A stretch of DNA of 64,000 bases from Marinomonas colpomeniae (GTDB taxonomy: Bacteria > Pseudomonadota > Gammaproteobacteria > Pseudomonadales > Marinomonadaceae). Made by a program: the position numbers and the translations under genes. Every line of letters starts with the position of its first letter. The stretch's first letter is position 1. Below, piece by piece: positions 1 to 9,395 of this stretch. The notes under the pieces were generated by a model. It saw only the letters and a list, made by a program, of their open reading frames with translations. It made no database searches and was not told where the DNA came from. The DNA is taken from the NCBI RefSeq assembly GCF_014803385.1, contig NZ_JACYFC010000002.1:496001-560000 (forward strand). Reading direction: 5' to 3'.

Positions 1-749
1 TTTGCCGCGCTCACGATGTGTTGTTTTACACAGACGCGACGGCATCAATCGGCGGAAATCCATTTGAGACAGACGCGTGGAAAATCGATGCGGTGTCGGT
101 TGGTTTGCAGAAATGTCTTGGTGGTCCATCAGGCAGTGCGCCAATGACCTTGAGTGATCGCTTTGTCGATTGCGTCCGCAAACGTGCTCATGTTGAAGCG
201 GGTATTCGTGATGCCCATCACAAAAGCGCGACGGGTCAGCGTATTCGTTCAAACTATTTTGATTTACCCATGATCATGGATTATTGGGGCGATGAACGCC
301 TGAATCATCACACGGAAGCCGCCACCATGTTGTTTGGTGCGCGTGAATGCGCAGTGGGTTTATTGACCGAAGGCCAAGACGAAGTACTAAAGCGTCATCA
401 GTTTGCAGGCAATGCCATGTTGTCAGGTGTTCAAGCCATGGGGCTTCAACCGTTTGGCGATTTGAAACACAAAATGAGCAATGTGGTTGGTGTACATATT
501 CCAGATAATGTAGACGGCGAAGCGATTCGTCATACTTTGTTGAATACCTTTAATATTGAAATTGGCACCAGCTTTGGCCCACTAAAAGGCAAAGTATGGC
601 GTATCGGAACCATGGGTTATAACGCCCGCCAAGATGCGGTATTGCAAACCTTACAATCTCTTGAAACTGTATTGCGACGTGCTGGATTCAGCTTGTCAGC
701 AGGTGAAGCGGTTGATGCTGCGATGGCTGTTTACAGTGGAGAATCATAA
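1..749 (+). CDS. pucG: (S)-ureidoglycine--glyoxylate aminotransferase, 5' end cut off
   Basis: A class V PLP-dependent aminotransferase. In purine breakdown this family moves the amino group of ureidoglycine to glyoxylate, giving oxalurate and glycine. The reading frame is open to the left edge (codons from base 3), so the N-terminus is missing. Visible are the cofactor-aspartate segment YTDATASIGG and the probable PLP lysine in VGLQKCLGG (codon 111-113). It overlaps the next gene by one base (TAATG), so the two are co-translated. That partner is an allantoate amidohydrolase, which favours PucG over the closely related alanine- or serine-glyoxylate aminotransferases. Substrate is inferred from context. 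Confidence 0.8.
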   Translation, partial: CRAHDVLFYTDATASIGGNPFETDAWKIDAVSVGLQKCLGGPSGSAPMTLSDRFVDCVRKRAHVEAGIRDAHHKSATGQRIRSNYFDLPMIMDYWGDERLNHHTEAATMLFGARECAVGLLTEGQDEVLKRHQFAGNAMLSGVQAMGLQPFGDLKHKMSNVVGVHIPDNVDGEAIRHTLLNTFNIEIGTSFGPLKGKVWRIGTMGYNARQDAVLQTLQSLETVLRRAGFSLSAGEAVDAAMAVYSGES

Positions 750-1975
750 TGCCTGATTACGGCAAAATCGCACAACAAGTCATGATGCGTTGTGATGAGC
801 TTGGCAAAATCAGTCAATCAGATGAAAATTTGGATCGACGCTATCTCACACCAGAGCACCAGCAGGCGAACCAATTAGTGGGCGAATGGATGTCCCAAGC
901 GGGTATGAAAACTTGGCAAGATGAAGCTGGAAATCTGTGGGGACGTTTGGAAAGTAAAACACCAAATGCACCACGATTTTTAGTGGGCAGTCATTTGGAT
1001 ACGGTTCCGAATGGCGGTAAATATGATGGTATGTTGGGGGTATTGGCGCCGATCTCCTTAATAAATGAATTTAATGAACAATCTATCGAATTGCCATTTC
1101 ATTTTGATCTCGTTGGGTTTGGCGACGAAGAAGGTACGCGTTTTCGTTCTACTTTATTGGGCAGTCGTGCACTCACAGGCGAATGGCCAGCTGAATGGGC
1201 AGAAGTGGAAGACGCTGACGGTATTAGTTTAAAAAATGCTTTAAAAACCTTCGGCTCCGACTTCGATAAAATCCCCAATGCGGCCATTTCTACAGATGAT
1301 TTAATAGGGTATTTGGAACTTCACATTGAACAAGGTCCTGTGTTAGAAGACGAAAATTTACCGGTTGGCGTGGTTAGTGCGATTGCTGGCGCGAAGCGTT
1401 TTGATCTGTCTGTCAAAGGCATGGCGGGACACGCAGGCACAGTGCCAATGCCACTACGTCAAGACGCATTATGCGCGGTCAGTGAAATGATTTTGGTCGT
1501 GGAAAAAGTCGCTCAAGAACATGGCATTGTTGCCACCGTCGGACAGATAAATAACCGTCCCAATGGCGTAAATGTCATCTCAGGTAACACTCAATTTTCA
1601 TTAGACATTCGCAGTGAATTTGATGGGAAACGCGATGCAGGACTGGCGCAAATCATGGCAGAAATACAGGTCATCGCCGACCGTCGAAACGTGATTTTAG
1701 AATCGAAGCAAACCCATTCTGCGCCTTCGGTTCATTGTGACTCAGCATTGCAGGGAGTCCTTCGTAACGCCATAGAACACGCAGGGCACAAAGTACTGAC
1801 ATTGCCTTCTGGTGCAGGGCACGATGCTATGGCGATTGCGGACATTTGCCCTGTAGCTATGTTGTTTATGCGTTGTGACAAAGGTATCAGCCATAATCCA
1901 GCGGAAGCGATTACTACACCAGATGTCGCGGTGGCGTTAGAGGTTTTGGATCACGCTATTAAAAACTTGGGTTAG
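749..1975 (+). CDS. allC: Allantoate amidohydrolase (M20 family, Zn/Mn dependent)
   Basis: A 408-residue M20/hydantoinase-carbamoylase family enzyme. Metal-site motifs are in order: GSHLDTVP near residue 82, GDEEGTRF near 125, HIEQGP near 193 and GAGHDA near 357. Family members hydrolyse N-carbamoyl bonds. Next to pucG the likely reaction is allantoate to ureidoglycine, CO2 and ammonia, which supplies the pucG substrate. Ureidoglycolate amidohydrolase or N-carbamoyl-amino-acid hydrolase are alternatives that sequence alone cannot exclude. The start overlaps the pucG stop. No terminator was recognised in the 135 bases after it. Confidence 0.75.
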   Translation: MPDYGKIAQQVMMRCDELGKISQSDENLDRRYLTPEHQQANQLVGEWMSQAGMKTWQDEAGNLWGRLESKTPNAPRFLVGSHLDTVPNGGKYDGMLGVLAPISLINEFNEQSIELPFHFDLVGFGDEEGTRFRSTLLGSRALTGEWPAEWAEVEDADGISLKNALKTFGSDFDKIPNAAISTDDLIGYLELHIEQGPVLEDENLPVGVVSAIAGAKRFDLSVKGMAGHAGTVPMPLRQDALCAVSEMILVVEKVAQEHGIVATVGQINNRPNGVNVISGNTQFSLDIRSEFDGKRDAGLAQIMAEIQVIADRRNVILESKQTHSAPSVHCDSALQGVLRNAIEHAGHKVLTLPSGAGHDAMAIADICPVAMLFMRCDKGISHNPAEAITTPDVAVALEVLDHAIKNLG

Positions 1976-2110
1976 GGTTAGATAGTTTGTTTTGCTGAAG
2001 AGCTCACAGAACACCGCAGCTTCCCGAGAAGACTCGAAGAATCGCTCTGGTGTTATGTTGGATTTTTCTCATACGCTATCAAAAGACATTCAGAATTTGT
2101 GAGGTAAAAA

Positions 2111-2476
2111 ATGAAGTTCACAAGAATTTACAACGATAAAGAAGGCAAAAGCCACTTTGGTGAATTGGAACTCGAGCTGAAAGACGGCGGGCCGATTGGT
2201 TTTTTGTCAGAACGATTCCCAGCGGGCGACATTATCTTTCGTGAAACCCCAAGCGACTACGATTTTAAATGGCATCCAGCACCACAGCGTCAGCTTCTTT
2301 TCATTATTAAAGGACGATGTGAGTTCAAAGTATCCTCTGGCGAAACACGCCAATTCGGTGGTGGTGATTTAATCCTTCTAGAAGACACCGCAGGCGAAGG
2401 CCATTGCAGCAAAGCGCTCTTCAATGAAATCCGCCACTCCATCTTCGTCACCGTACCGGAAGACGTCACCTTTTAG
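2111..2476 (+). CDS. Small cupin-domain protein
   Basis: A 121-residue single-cupin protein. The barrel strands are readable as FKWHPAPQRQLLFIIKGRCEFKV followed by FGGGDLILLEDTAGEGH, which match the two cupin motifs. A histidine in the first motif and one in GEGH could bind a metal. The strong GAGGT ribosome site 7 bases before ATG supports this start. It stands 135 bases after the allantoate gene on the same strand, so it may belong to the same unit. The substrate is unknown. It does not look long enough for ureidoglycolate lyase. Confidence 0.7.
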   Translation: MKFTRIYNDKEGKSHFGELELELKDGGPIGFLSERFPAGDIIFRETPSDYDFKWHPAPQRQLLFIIKGRCEFKVSSGETRQFGGGDLILLEDTAGEGHCSKALFNEIRHSIFVTVPEDVTF

Positions 2477-2634
2477 ACCTGAACATCACTAGTTCCTTCC
2501 TTTTTGCTTTCCTTCAGCTAAAAAGTAAGTGGAAGGGGTGGGGTTGCTCTTGGTTTCAATTTCAATAGTTTTGCAGAGCAAAGTAACATCTAATTTGTCT
2601 GTGGCTATTATAAGCTGAAAAACCGTATTGATGT

Positions 2635-3711
2635 TTAAATGTGTGAGAATAAGAACGCTTGTAGTTCGTCTAGTTCTTTGTCTATTGCTAAAATATGTAC
2701 GGTTGCTTTAGTGTCCAATGCCGTTAGTGTTTCTTTATCTGATGTTTCCGATATCTGTTTTGTTAGTATTTCGACTTGTTCAAGTTCTCGCCCCATATTA
2801 GTAAAAATTGCATGGGAGCGGAAATCAAATTCATTGTCTGTTCCCTTGTAATACCAGTCCCCAAATCGGGTTTCTTTTATGTCTAGATGTGATGCTTGAG
2901 TGTTGCCTTGTAGGGCATCAATGAGGAACTGTATTTTCCAGCTTTGCAGTTCAAGCAAACAAGATGCAGTATGAGCAAAGGCCATAGATTTATAGCCAGC
3001 CTCCATTAATTCTTCCGAATTTTTGGCAGTTTTATCAAATGAACTGCTCAGGCTTTTACAAGATTCGCTCACATCGACGGTTAGGCTGTGTAGATTTCCA
3101 ATTTGAAGGCTGACTTTATTGGTTCGCTCGTCGATGTTATTTACGAGTGTTGAAATTTGTTCGCTGGAGTCTCTAGATTTTGTTGCTAGTGCTCTTACTT
3201 CATCGGCTACAACCGCGAAACCGCGACCATGTTCGCCTGCTCGTGCTGCTTCAATGGCGGCATTAAGTGCGAGTAAATTCGTTTGATCGGAAATACTTTG
3301 AATTGTATCGGTAAACCCTTTTATTTCACTGGCCGTGCTTTTTAATCCATTTACTTCTTCTGCACTACTTTTGGTTAACGATGTGATGCTTGCTAATGAT
3401 TCTACTAATTGCATGATTTCTTTTTTATTACGTGCAACGTCTTCGTTATCCCCTTCAGATGCGCTCATTGGTTCGAATAACAAGTCAGATATTTTGTTTA
3501 CGGATTTTAACGAACATGTAATTACATCTTGTTGTGGCAAGATGAGTTGATCTCCTGCATGGGGTGTATTTTTTAAAGTTAGACTGTCTTCTGTCAGAAC
3601 CTGAACTTCCGCTTTTAGCGCTTCAATTTCTCGCTCTAATGTATTTTTTTCTATTTCTACTGTGTTTAATTCACTTTCTAATGTTTGAATTCGCTTCTTA
3701 CCAAATAGCAT
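2635..3711 (-). CDS. Soluble methyl-accepting chemotaxis protein with degenerate CZB domain
   Basis: A 358-residue cytoplasmic chemoreceptor. It has an N-terminal coiled coil (about 1-50) and the highly conserved MCP signalling hairpin with [27 protein letters not shown] split across the tip, then a C-terminal CZB-like domain (about 245-358). There are no membrane segments. The start is placed at 3711, where TAGGAGT lies 5 bases upstream; a longer in-frame start at 3753 lacks such a site. In CZB domains zinc is held by three His and one Cys. Here the first His, the Cys (FGDWYY preceded by T) and the last His appear replaced, so zinc or hypochlorous-acid sensing may be lost. Confidence 0.85.
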   Translation of the reverse strand: MLFGKKRIQTLESELNTVEIEKNTLEREIEALKAEVQVLTEDSLTLKNTPHAGDQLILPQQDVITCSLKSVNKISDLLFEPMSASEGDNEDVARNKKEIMQLVESLASITSLTKSSAEEVNGLKSTASEIKGFTDTIQSISDQTNLLALNAAIEAARAGEHGRGFAVVADEVRALATKSRDSSEQISTLVNNIDERTNKVSLQIGNLHSLTVDVSESCKSLSSSFDKTAKNSEELMEAGYKSMAFAHTASCLLELQSWKIQFLIDALQGNTQASHLDIKETRFGDWYYKGTDNEFDFRSHAIFTNMGRELEQVEILTKQISETSDKETLTALDTKATVHILAIDKELDELQAFLFSHI

Positions 3712-3738
3712 ATGGACTCCTAATAACGAATAAGTGAA

Positions 3739-3773
3739 CGAAAATACCAGCACCGTATGATGCTGGTATTTCT
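3739..3773 (-). terminator. Hairpin between permease and chemoreceptor genes
   Basis: Perfect 11-base arms AAATACCAGCA and TGCTGGTATTT with an 8-base loop lie just after the APC permease stop and before the chemoreceptor start. Read on the minus strand the hairpin runs into TTTTCG. It probably ends the amine-oxidation operon, so the chemoreceptor is likely a separate unit. Confidence 0.6.
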
Positions 3774-3793
3774 GATATCGGATGACTTAGGTA

Positions 3794-5185
3794 TTAATCC
3801 ATATCTGGTTCAAACAAGCCGCGTTTCATATAAAACTTGACCCACAGAGCCGCGATAACACTAATCACTAACAACATGCCGCCAGCGATGCTGAATATCA
3901 TCTGTGTCATTTCTGGTGCAGGTGAGTTATTGATGATGACGTACACCATCGCCACGATACCTGCAATTTGAGGAAGTGGATAAAAAGGTGTTTTATACGG
4001 ACGAGCATGGTTTGGCATGTGTTTACGAAGCACGATCACATCAATATGAGAGATGATGTAAGCCAGTAAATAACTTGTTGTCGCGGCAATAACTAAGACG
4101 ATTAAGGAGTCAATATCAAGTGATAAGAATGGAATCATAGTGAAAGCCGCCATCATCACAATGCCTACCCATGGAGTATTGTAACGATTTAATGCTTTCA
4201 ATTGGGGGAAGGCTTGTTTTTGCTCGGCCATGCCATGAAGCATTCTAGGTAATGCCGCAAAAATCGTATTAATCGTACTGCATGTCGCCGCTAATGCCAT
4301 TAATGTAGCAATGAATAACCCTGCGTCACCAAAGACTGCATTAGCGTAATCAAGATAGGGGATTGGAGAGCCGAGCAATGTTTCTGTGCTTAAAAACAAA
4401 CTTGCGCCAAATATGAACGCAAGAAATATTCCGAAGATTGCGAATAATGAAAAATGCATCGCACGTGGAATGTTTTTGACAGGGTCTTTCACCTCATTAA
4501 TCATAGGGCATATGTATTCTGCCCCAACGAATAACCACATAGCGAGGGCAATTAGGCTGATGAAACTGCCATCAGCTACGCCAGCAAAACCCCAATCCAC
4601 AGGTGTACCTGTTGCTTCTGCAGGAGAGGTTCCAATAATTGCTATGAGAGCAAGTAGAACAAGCGCACTAACAAGGATAAATGCCACAACGTTCTGTACT
4701 TTGGCGAACACATTTGTCCCAACAAGGTTGGTAATCATCAAAATAATGACGATAAGAATAGGGACAACTTTTTCTGGAAACATACCAGGTAGTAATTCAG
4801 ATAACATAGCATCGACCAAAAATAACTCTACTGGTATTGCTAGGCTTGCGACAATGACATAACCGGCGAAAACAGAAACAATTGCTGGGAAATGTCCTAT
4901 AGCTTTTTGTGTGTAAGTTGCCAATGTGCCTTCTTGTGGAAACATGAGTGACAACTCGGCAAAACTCATTGCATTAAATTGTGAAATAATCAGAGCGGCG
5001 ATCATGGCGAAAACAAACGTTGTTCCTCCCATGCCTACACCCTGCATCGCTGATATCATCGCGCCTTGAACGATAACTAAGCCAATACAAATTGCCATCA
5101 TGGTAGGCAACCCCATTTTTGCTTTATTTTTTATCGCTGATTGATCAGCTGTTTTTATGGTTCCTGAATTTGCGATATCGCTCAT
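3794..5185 (-). CDS. APC-family amino acid/amine permease
   Basis: A 463-residue integral membrane protein with about 12 hydrophobic helices and the amino acid-polyamine-organocation superfamily look: an early segment with MISAMQGVGMGG, and FVGAEYICPMINEVKDP in the middle. It imports an amino acid or amine across the inner membrane. It is the last gene of the four-gene minus-strand cluster with the FAD oxidase, RidA-like and cyclodeaminase-like genes. Its substrate is therefore probably the amine or amino acid that the oxidase attacks. An AGGAA site precedes the start. Confidence 0.85.
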   Translation of the reverse strand: MSDIANSGTIKTADQSAIKNKAKMGLPTMMAICIGLVIVQGAMISAMQGVGMGGTTFVFAMIAALIISQFNAMSFAELSLMFPQEGTLATYTQKAIGHFPAIVSVFAGYVIVASLAIPVELFLVDAMLSELLPGMFPEKVVPILIVIILMITNLVGTNVFAKVQNVVAFILVSALVLLALIAIIGTSPAEATGTPVDWGFAGVADGSFISLIALAMWLFVGAEYICPMINEVKDPVKNIPRAMHFSLFAIFGIFLAFIFGASLFLSTETLLGSPIPYLDYANAVFGDAGLFIATLMALAATCSTINTIFAALPRMLHGMAEQKQAFPQLKALNRYNTPWVGIVMMAAFTMIPFLSLDIDSLIVLVIAATTSYLLAYIISHIDVIVLRKHMPNHARPYKTPFYPLPQIAGIVAMVYVIINNSPAPEMTQMIFSIAGGMLLVISVIAALWVKFYMKRGLFEPDMD

Positions 5186-5238
5186 GTTCCTATTCCTCTT
5201 GTGAGTAAAACGTTCTTACGATGCCCGTTCTTACGATG

Positions 5239-6531
5239 TTAGAGCCGATCAAACCGATAAGGGCTTGGGTCGATAAGGGGGATTGCATTAGAGACAAGGT
5301 CTGCCGCTAATTGTCCTGCTGCTGGGCCAGTACCAAATCCGTGGCCTGAAAATCCTGTTGCTATAGTCAGACCTGGGATTTCTTTGATGTGATCTATAAC
5401 AGGATTAGAATCTGGAGTGACGTCGATGACGCCAGCCCAGGCTTCTTCTATTTCTGCTTGGTCGAAAATTGGCCAAGCATTACGAAGGTTGGTTAATGCT
5501 TCTTGATTTAAATCTGGATTGAATGAAGGGTCCAAAGTGCGAATTTTTTCAAATGGCGATGGGCTATTGGCGTTCCAACGGCGTGCAACAGTGAGATCCT
5601 TGATAAATTCACGCCCTAAGGACGGGCGCAGAAAGCTTCTTTGTGCACGAAGTTGGCTCAGATAACGCCAACCAATTAATAGATGGTCTAGTGTAATCGG
5701 TGCATCAAGCGCACCTCGTTGAGTGATGATAAAGCCACCATCCTGATGTTTTCGAAACGAAAAATCTGGGCCGCCTACGGAAATGTTTGTTGGACCGTCC
5801 ATTGGTTTGGTTCGTAACACAGAGCAAATTACAGGGAGTGTCGGTAAAGAAACGCCATGGTTTCCTAAGAAACGTCTCGACCATGCACCGCCACAAAGCA
5901 GGACTTTCTCGCAGCGTATTTCTCCTTTTTCAGTGACTACGCCGCTGATTTTTCCACCAGATGTAGACAGCATTCGTACAGCGCAGTTTTGAACCATAAT
6001 AGCGCCTTTCTCTATGGCTGATTTGGCAATAGAGCTTGCTGCAATAGATGGCTCAGCACGACCATCCGAAGGCGTATAAATCCCGCCTAACCATTTACCT
6101 TTGCCACCGGGAACAGCTTCATCTATTTCTTTTGAACTCATCATTTTCGAATCTAAAGACAGTGAATTAACCGATTTCAACCAAGCTTCGTGTATGGCAA
6201 CTTGTTCTTCAGTTTTGGCTAAGAACATGATTCCAGATTTTTTATAGCCAACTTCTTTGCCAATACGTTCTGGCATATTTGTCCAGATTTTATCGGCCGC
6301 CATTGCCAAAGGGACATCTTCAAAATGACGGCTGGTTTTGCGTATCCAGCCTAAATTTCGTGAAGATTGTTCGCCAGCAATATGGCCTTTCTCTAATAAC
6401 ACAACAGGAATATTCCGTTCAGCTAGCGTTAATGCAGCGGTCACACCAATGATGCCTCCACCGATAATGACGACCGTCGTTGAATCTGGTAGTTGATCGG
6501 TTGTGTGAACTGTCTCAAGTGTCTTGGTCAT
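5239..6531 (-). CDS. FAD-dependent amino acid/amine oxidoreductase (DadA/glycine-oxidase type)
   Basis: A 430-residue flavoprotein. The dinucleotide-binding motif TVVIIGGGIIGVTAALTLAE begins near residue 20, and a C-terminal FAD segment TIATGFSGHGFGTGPAAGQLAA is near residue 390, as in D-amino acid dehydrogenase and glycine oxidase. It should oxidise a C-N bond to an imine. The adjacent RidA-like protein would then hydrolyse the reactive imine or enamine. AGGAA lies 8 bases before ATG. The substrate is not visible from sequence. It is cytoplasmic or peripherally membrane bound. Confidence 0.82.
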   Translation of the reverse strand: MTKTLETVHTTDQLPDSTTVVIIGGGIIGVTAALTLAERNIPVVLLEKGHIAGEQSSRNLGWIRKTSRHFEDVPLAMAADKIWTNMPERIGKEVGYKKSGIMFLAKTEEQVAIHEAWLKSVNSLSLDSKMMSSKEIDEAVPGGKGKWLGGIYTPSDGRAEPSIAASSIAKSAIEKGAIMVQNCAVRMLSTSGGKISGVVTEKGEIRCEKVLLCGGAWSRRFLGNHGVSLPTLPVICSVLRTKPMDGPTNISVGGPDFSFRKHQDGGFIITQRGALDAPITLDHLLIGWRYLSQLRAQRSFLRPSLGREFIKDLTVARRWNANSPSPFEKIRTLDPSFNPDLNQEALTNLRNAWPIFDQAEIEEAWAGVIDVTPDSNPVIDHIKEIPGLTIATGFSGHGFGTGPAAGQLAADLVSNAIPLIDPSPYRFDRL

Positions 6532-6558
6532 CAGGTCAATTCCTATGAGTATGCTTGA

Positions 6559-6978
6559 TCAAGCGAGGTTGATTTTCGTAACGGCGGCTGAAGATGCACC
6601 TCGGTACGCGGTAACTTCGAGCTCCACCTTATAAACCGTGGAACCTAATGGTGGGCAAGTGACCGTTGTTGCTGGATCAATGCCGTGAAATCGTGATCCT
6701 ATGTATTCCATAACCATATTTGTGTCTGCTGGGTCCTGAATAAACACGCGTGACATAACAACGTCTTCTAGAGATGCATCCACTGCGGTTAAAGCGGATT
6801 CAATATTCCGAAAGACTTGCTCAGTTTGTTCAATCACATCGTTTGGAATTTCTTTGGTTTCTGGATTACGTCCTGCGGTGTTTGAGACATAAATCCAGTT
6901 ATCAATAGAAACAAGGCGAGAATAGCTGCCCATGATTTCAAACTTTGAACCTGTTTTTACCTTGGTGATTGTTGTCAT
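6559..6978 (-). CDS. RidA/YjgF/YER057c-family protein (imine/enamine deaminase)
   Basis: A 139-residue protein of the RidA superfamily. Visible are GSYSRLVSIDNWIYVSNTAGRNP, the central EQTEQVFRNIESAL helix and the C-terminal VELEVTAYRG strand. RidA proteins hydrolyse enamine or imine intermediates made by PLP and flavin enzymes. Typical RidA carries an arginine in a CRVF-like stretch; here the equivalent reads MSRVFIQDPAD, retaining it. The start at 6978 has GGAAGA four bases upstream. A TTG start 12 bases earlier is possible but less likely. Confidence 0.85.
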   Translation of the reverse strand: MTTITKVKTGSKFEIMGSYSRLVSIDNWIYVSNTAGRNPETKEIPNDVIEQTEQVFRNIESALTAVDASLEDVVMSRVFIQDPADTNMVMEYIGSRFHGIDPATTVTCPPLGSTVYKVELEVTAYRGASSAAVTKINLA

Positions 6979-7085
6979 CTGGTCTTCCAATAAGAATCTA
7001 GTAATGAAAATAAGTGCAATATAACTGACGCGAATTGAATCTAATATTCACGCCAGCCTCTTAAACGTTGAAGGGGGTAAATTGC

Positions 7086-8240
7086 TTACCTTAGCTCTGG
7101 GGTTTCCCAAAGATTTAGTTTCACACCGATATTTTTCTTAAGCGCGTTTTGATAGATCTTGGTTGCCCAAGCAACGTCTTCTGTCGGTAAACCACCTACA
7201 GATAACACGATGATTTCATCATCATTTTGACGGCCTGGTTTGTCCCCCGTTACGATGGAACCCAAATCTTCCAATTGGCCTTTTGTCATCAAACCTTCGT
7301 CGATCATGTCCATAAAGCGACAGCCAATAATCGGGATATACATGTGGGCAGGTTTCGGTGCTTCTTCATGCCACGCTTCATACAAACCAATGTTGTCCAT
7401 GACTTTTCGAACGTCGTGTTTTTCTAAATCTTCATCAAATCGGCAATAGGCTGGCATCGAAATGTAGGCGCCTGCTTTTACCCATTCACGTTTTACAATT
7501 GGATAAGATGAAACATCACCGGTTTCGCCTGAGTTGCAGTAAGTCACGATATCGGTATCGCGCACCACGTCTTCAAGCGTGTCGACAACTTGTACATTGG
7601 TGATTTGAGGGAAGGTTTCTTTAACCCATTCAAGGAAGCTATCTAGGCTTTTCTGACCACGACCTTTTACTTTTAGGGTATCAATGTTTGGGCAGACGGC
7701 CATAAAGGCGGCAACAGAAGTTTTTCCCATAACCCCCGGCCCGAGTAGACCGATTACTTTGGAATCCTTACGAGCCAAATGGCGTGCACCAACACCGGGA
7801 ACGGCACCAGTACGATAAGCAGAAAGAAGGTTGGCAGACATGTGAGCAAGTGGTGCGCCGGTATCAATGTCATTTAGGGTAAACATTAAAATAGAGCGTG
7901 GTAGACCGATTTCGCGGTTGGCGATATTGGAGCCATACCATTTCACACCACAGGTTTGATAATCACCACCAAGATAAGCTGGCATCGCCATCAAACGGCG
8001 GTCTGGTGTATGACGTGGCATGGTAGAAATTTCTGGATCTTCAGGGAAGGTCACCATAGCGCCATGGGAATCATTGTTCGCGCCAGCCATTCGATAGTCA
8101 CCTTTATGCATTAGTGCGAACATATCTTCCATAGCGTCGACACATTTAGGCATGTCTGTCACGCCTGCTTTGATCATGTCTGGTTCAGATAGATATATAA
8201 AATCGATTTTTGTACTGTTTGGACTCGTGCTCTCTGACAT
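7086..8240 (-). CDS. Ornithine cyclodeaminase/mu-crystallin family protein
   Basis: A 384-residue NAD(P)-dependent enzyme of the ornithine cyclodeaminase/mu-crystallin family, somewhat longer than the usual 320-350. It contains the substrate arm (GVKWYGSNIANREIGLPRS), SANLLSAYRTGAVPGVGARHLA and the Rossmann loop VIGLLGPGVMGKTS near residue 163. In some genomes close homologues are named tyramine oxidase subunit B because they sit beside an amine oxidase; I use that only as a hint. First gene of the cluster, with GAGG 7 bases before ATG and a divergent AraC gene upstream. Confidence 0.8.
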   Translation of the reverse strand: MSESTSPNSTKIDFIYLSEPDMIKAGVTDMPKCVDAMEDMFALMHKGDYRMAGANNDSHGAMVTFPEDPEISTMPRHTPDRRLMAMPAYLGGDYQTCGVKWYGSNIANREIGLPRSILMFTLNDIDTGAPLAHMSANLLSAYRTGAVPGVGARHLARKDSKVIGLLGPGVMGKTSVAAFMAVCPNIDTLKVKGRGQKSLDSFLEWVKETFPQITNVQVVDTLEDVVRDTDIVTYCNSGETGDVSSYPIVKREWVKAGAYISMPAYCRFDEDLEKHDVRKVMDNIGLYEAWHEEAPKPAHMYIPIIGCRFMDMIDEGLMTKGQLEDLGSIVTGDKPGRQNDDEIIVLSVGGLPTEDVAWATKIYQNALKKNIGVKLNLWETPELR

Positions 8241-8500
8241 AACATCACCTCAAAAGTATGGAATAGGTTTTTTATCTGTCGCTGTTTAGTTCGCTTTTAT
8301 GGAATAACAGGCGATTTTTTCAGCCTGGTAGACCTTGCTCAAACAGCAGATGATTTCGATCCTAGACTTCTAAAAAAACCTCGTATTGAACTTTTGCGAC
8401 ATGGTGTTATTAATTTTTTAATTGATTGATTTTTGTTTGTTTGGCATTTGGTTTGCAGGAGATGGCGTATCTTAGGCATATTTATGAGTAAATTACCGTC
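8241..8500. promoter_or_regulatory. Divergent control region for the amine-oxidation cluster and AraC regulator
   Basis: A 260-base AT-rich gap between divergent genes. It must carry promoters for both sides. I could not pick a convincing -35/-10 pair or a repeat that would be the AraC site. The AraC start itself has no clear Shine-Dalgarno sequence. Confidence 0.4.
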
Positions 8501-9334
8501 ATGTCACATTCTCCTCTTATTGATCATCTTGCAGGTATTCGTTCCAAACAGCCTTGGTTAGTGATGAGTGCGGCGGAGAAGTTTTCGCTCTCAGGTTCTG
8601 ATGATAAGGCTATTTCTCACTTCTATAGCTTTGAAGCTAAAAATACTGAAGAGCAGACTTTTGCTATTCCAGATGGCTGTGTCGATATACTGTTTGATTG
8701 CGATGAAAGTCGACCCAGTGCTGAAGTTTTTGGTACGCCGATGGAAGCGATTACTATCGAGTTAAATAAGAATCATCGATACTTTGGGGTGCGATTTGCT
8801 TCTGGTGTTATGCCTGATTTTTTGAATGCTTCTGCAGAAGAATTAGTTGGTCATCATTACAATCTTTTGGACATTGTTCCTCATGCAAATCAAATGTTTG
8901 AAGATATTGTGAGTAGTGTAGATTTGTCTGAACAGGCCGCTTTATTTGGGCGGTTTTTTAATAATAAAGAAATACGAAAGTCTTCAGATTTAACGTCTCA
9001 GGCTTTGCAGAGTATTTGTGAAACAAATGGCACTATTCGTATTAACGACTTAGAAGATCTAACAGGTTATACCTCTCGTACTTTGCAAAGACAGTTTCGT
9101 GCTGATATGGGAATGTCACCGAAAGCGTTCTGTCGAATTATACGTTGCCAATCTGCAGTTTATGATATCAATCACAGTGAAGGTGTAACCTTTTCTGATT
9201 TGGCTTGTGATCTAGGATTTAGTGATCAATCGCATTTTTTGAGAGAGTTTAAAAAGCTTGTTAACGCGACGCCATTGGACTATTTAAACCGTGTTAAACA
9301 TCAAACCTACCTAGAAAAGATTCAATATTTGTGA
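8501..9334 (+). CDS. AraC-family transcriptional regulator
   Basis: A 277-residue regulator. An N-terminal sensing domain contains IPDGCVDILFD (about 64-74), typical of the DUF6597-type effector region. A C-terminal AraC double helix-turn-helix spans about 170-265 (RINDLEDLTGYTSRTLQRQF and FSDLACDLGFSDQSHFLREFKK). It is divergent from the cyclodeaminase-RidA-oxidase-permease cluster, which it most likely activates in response to the amine substrate. Effector and operator are unknown. Confidence 0.87.
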   Translation: MSHSPLIDHLAGIRSKQPWLVMSAAEKFSLSGSDDKAISHFYSFEAKNTEEQTFAIPDGCVDILFDCDESRPSAEVFGTPMEAITIELNKNHRYFGVRFASGVMPDFLNASAEELVGHHYNLLDIVPHANQMFEDIVSSVDLSEQAALFGRFFNNKEIRKSSDLTSQALQSICETNGTIRINDLEDLTGYTSRTLQRQFRADMGMSPKAFCRIIRCQSAVYDINHSEGVTFSDLACDLGFSDQSHFLREFKKLVNATPLDYLNRVKHQTYLEKIQYL

Positions 9335-9395
9335 GCTTAAAAAGCGCCTTATTTACTTCTGTGCTCTAATTTTGCGCAAAAAAACAGTTGCTTTT

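Noticed and set aside
1099-1287. Minus-strand frame inside the allantoate hydrolase gene
   Set aside because: Shadow of the real gene: low complexity, no ribosome site, no family resemblance. The same holds for the other opposite-strand frames inside recognised genes.
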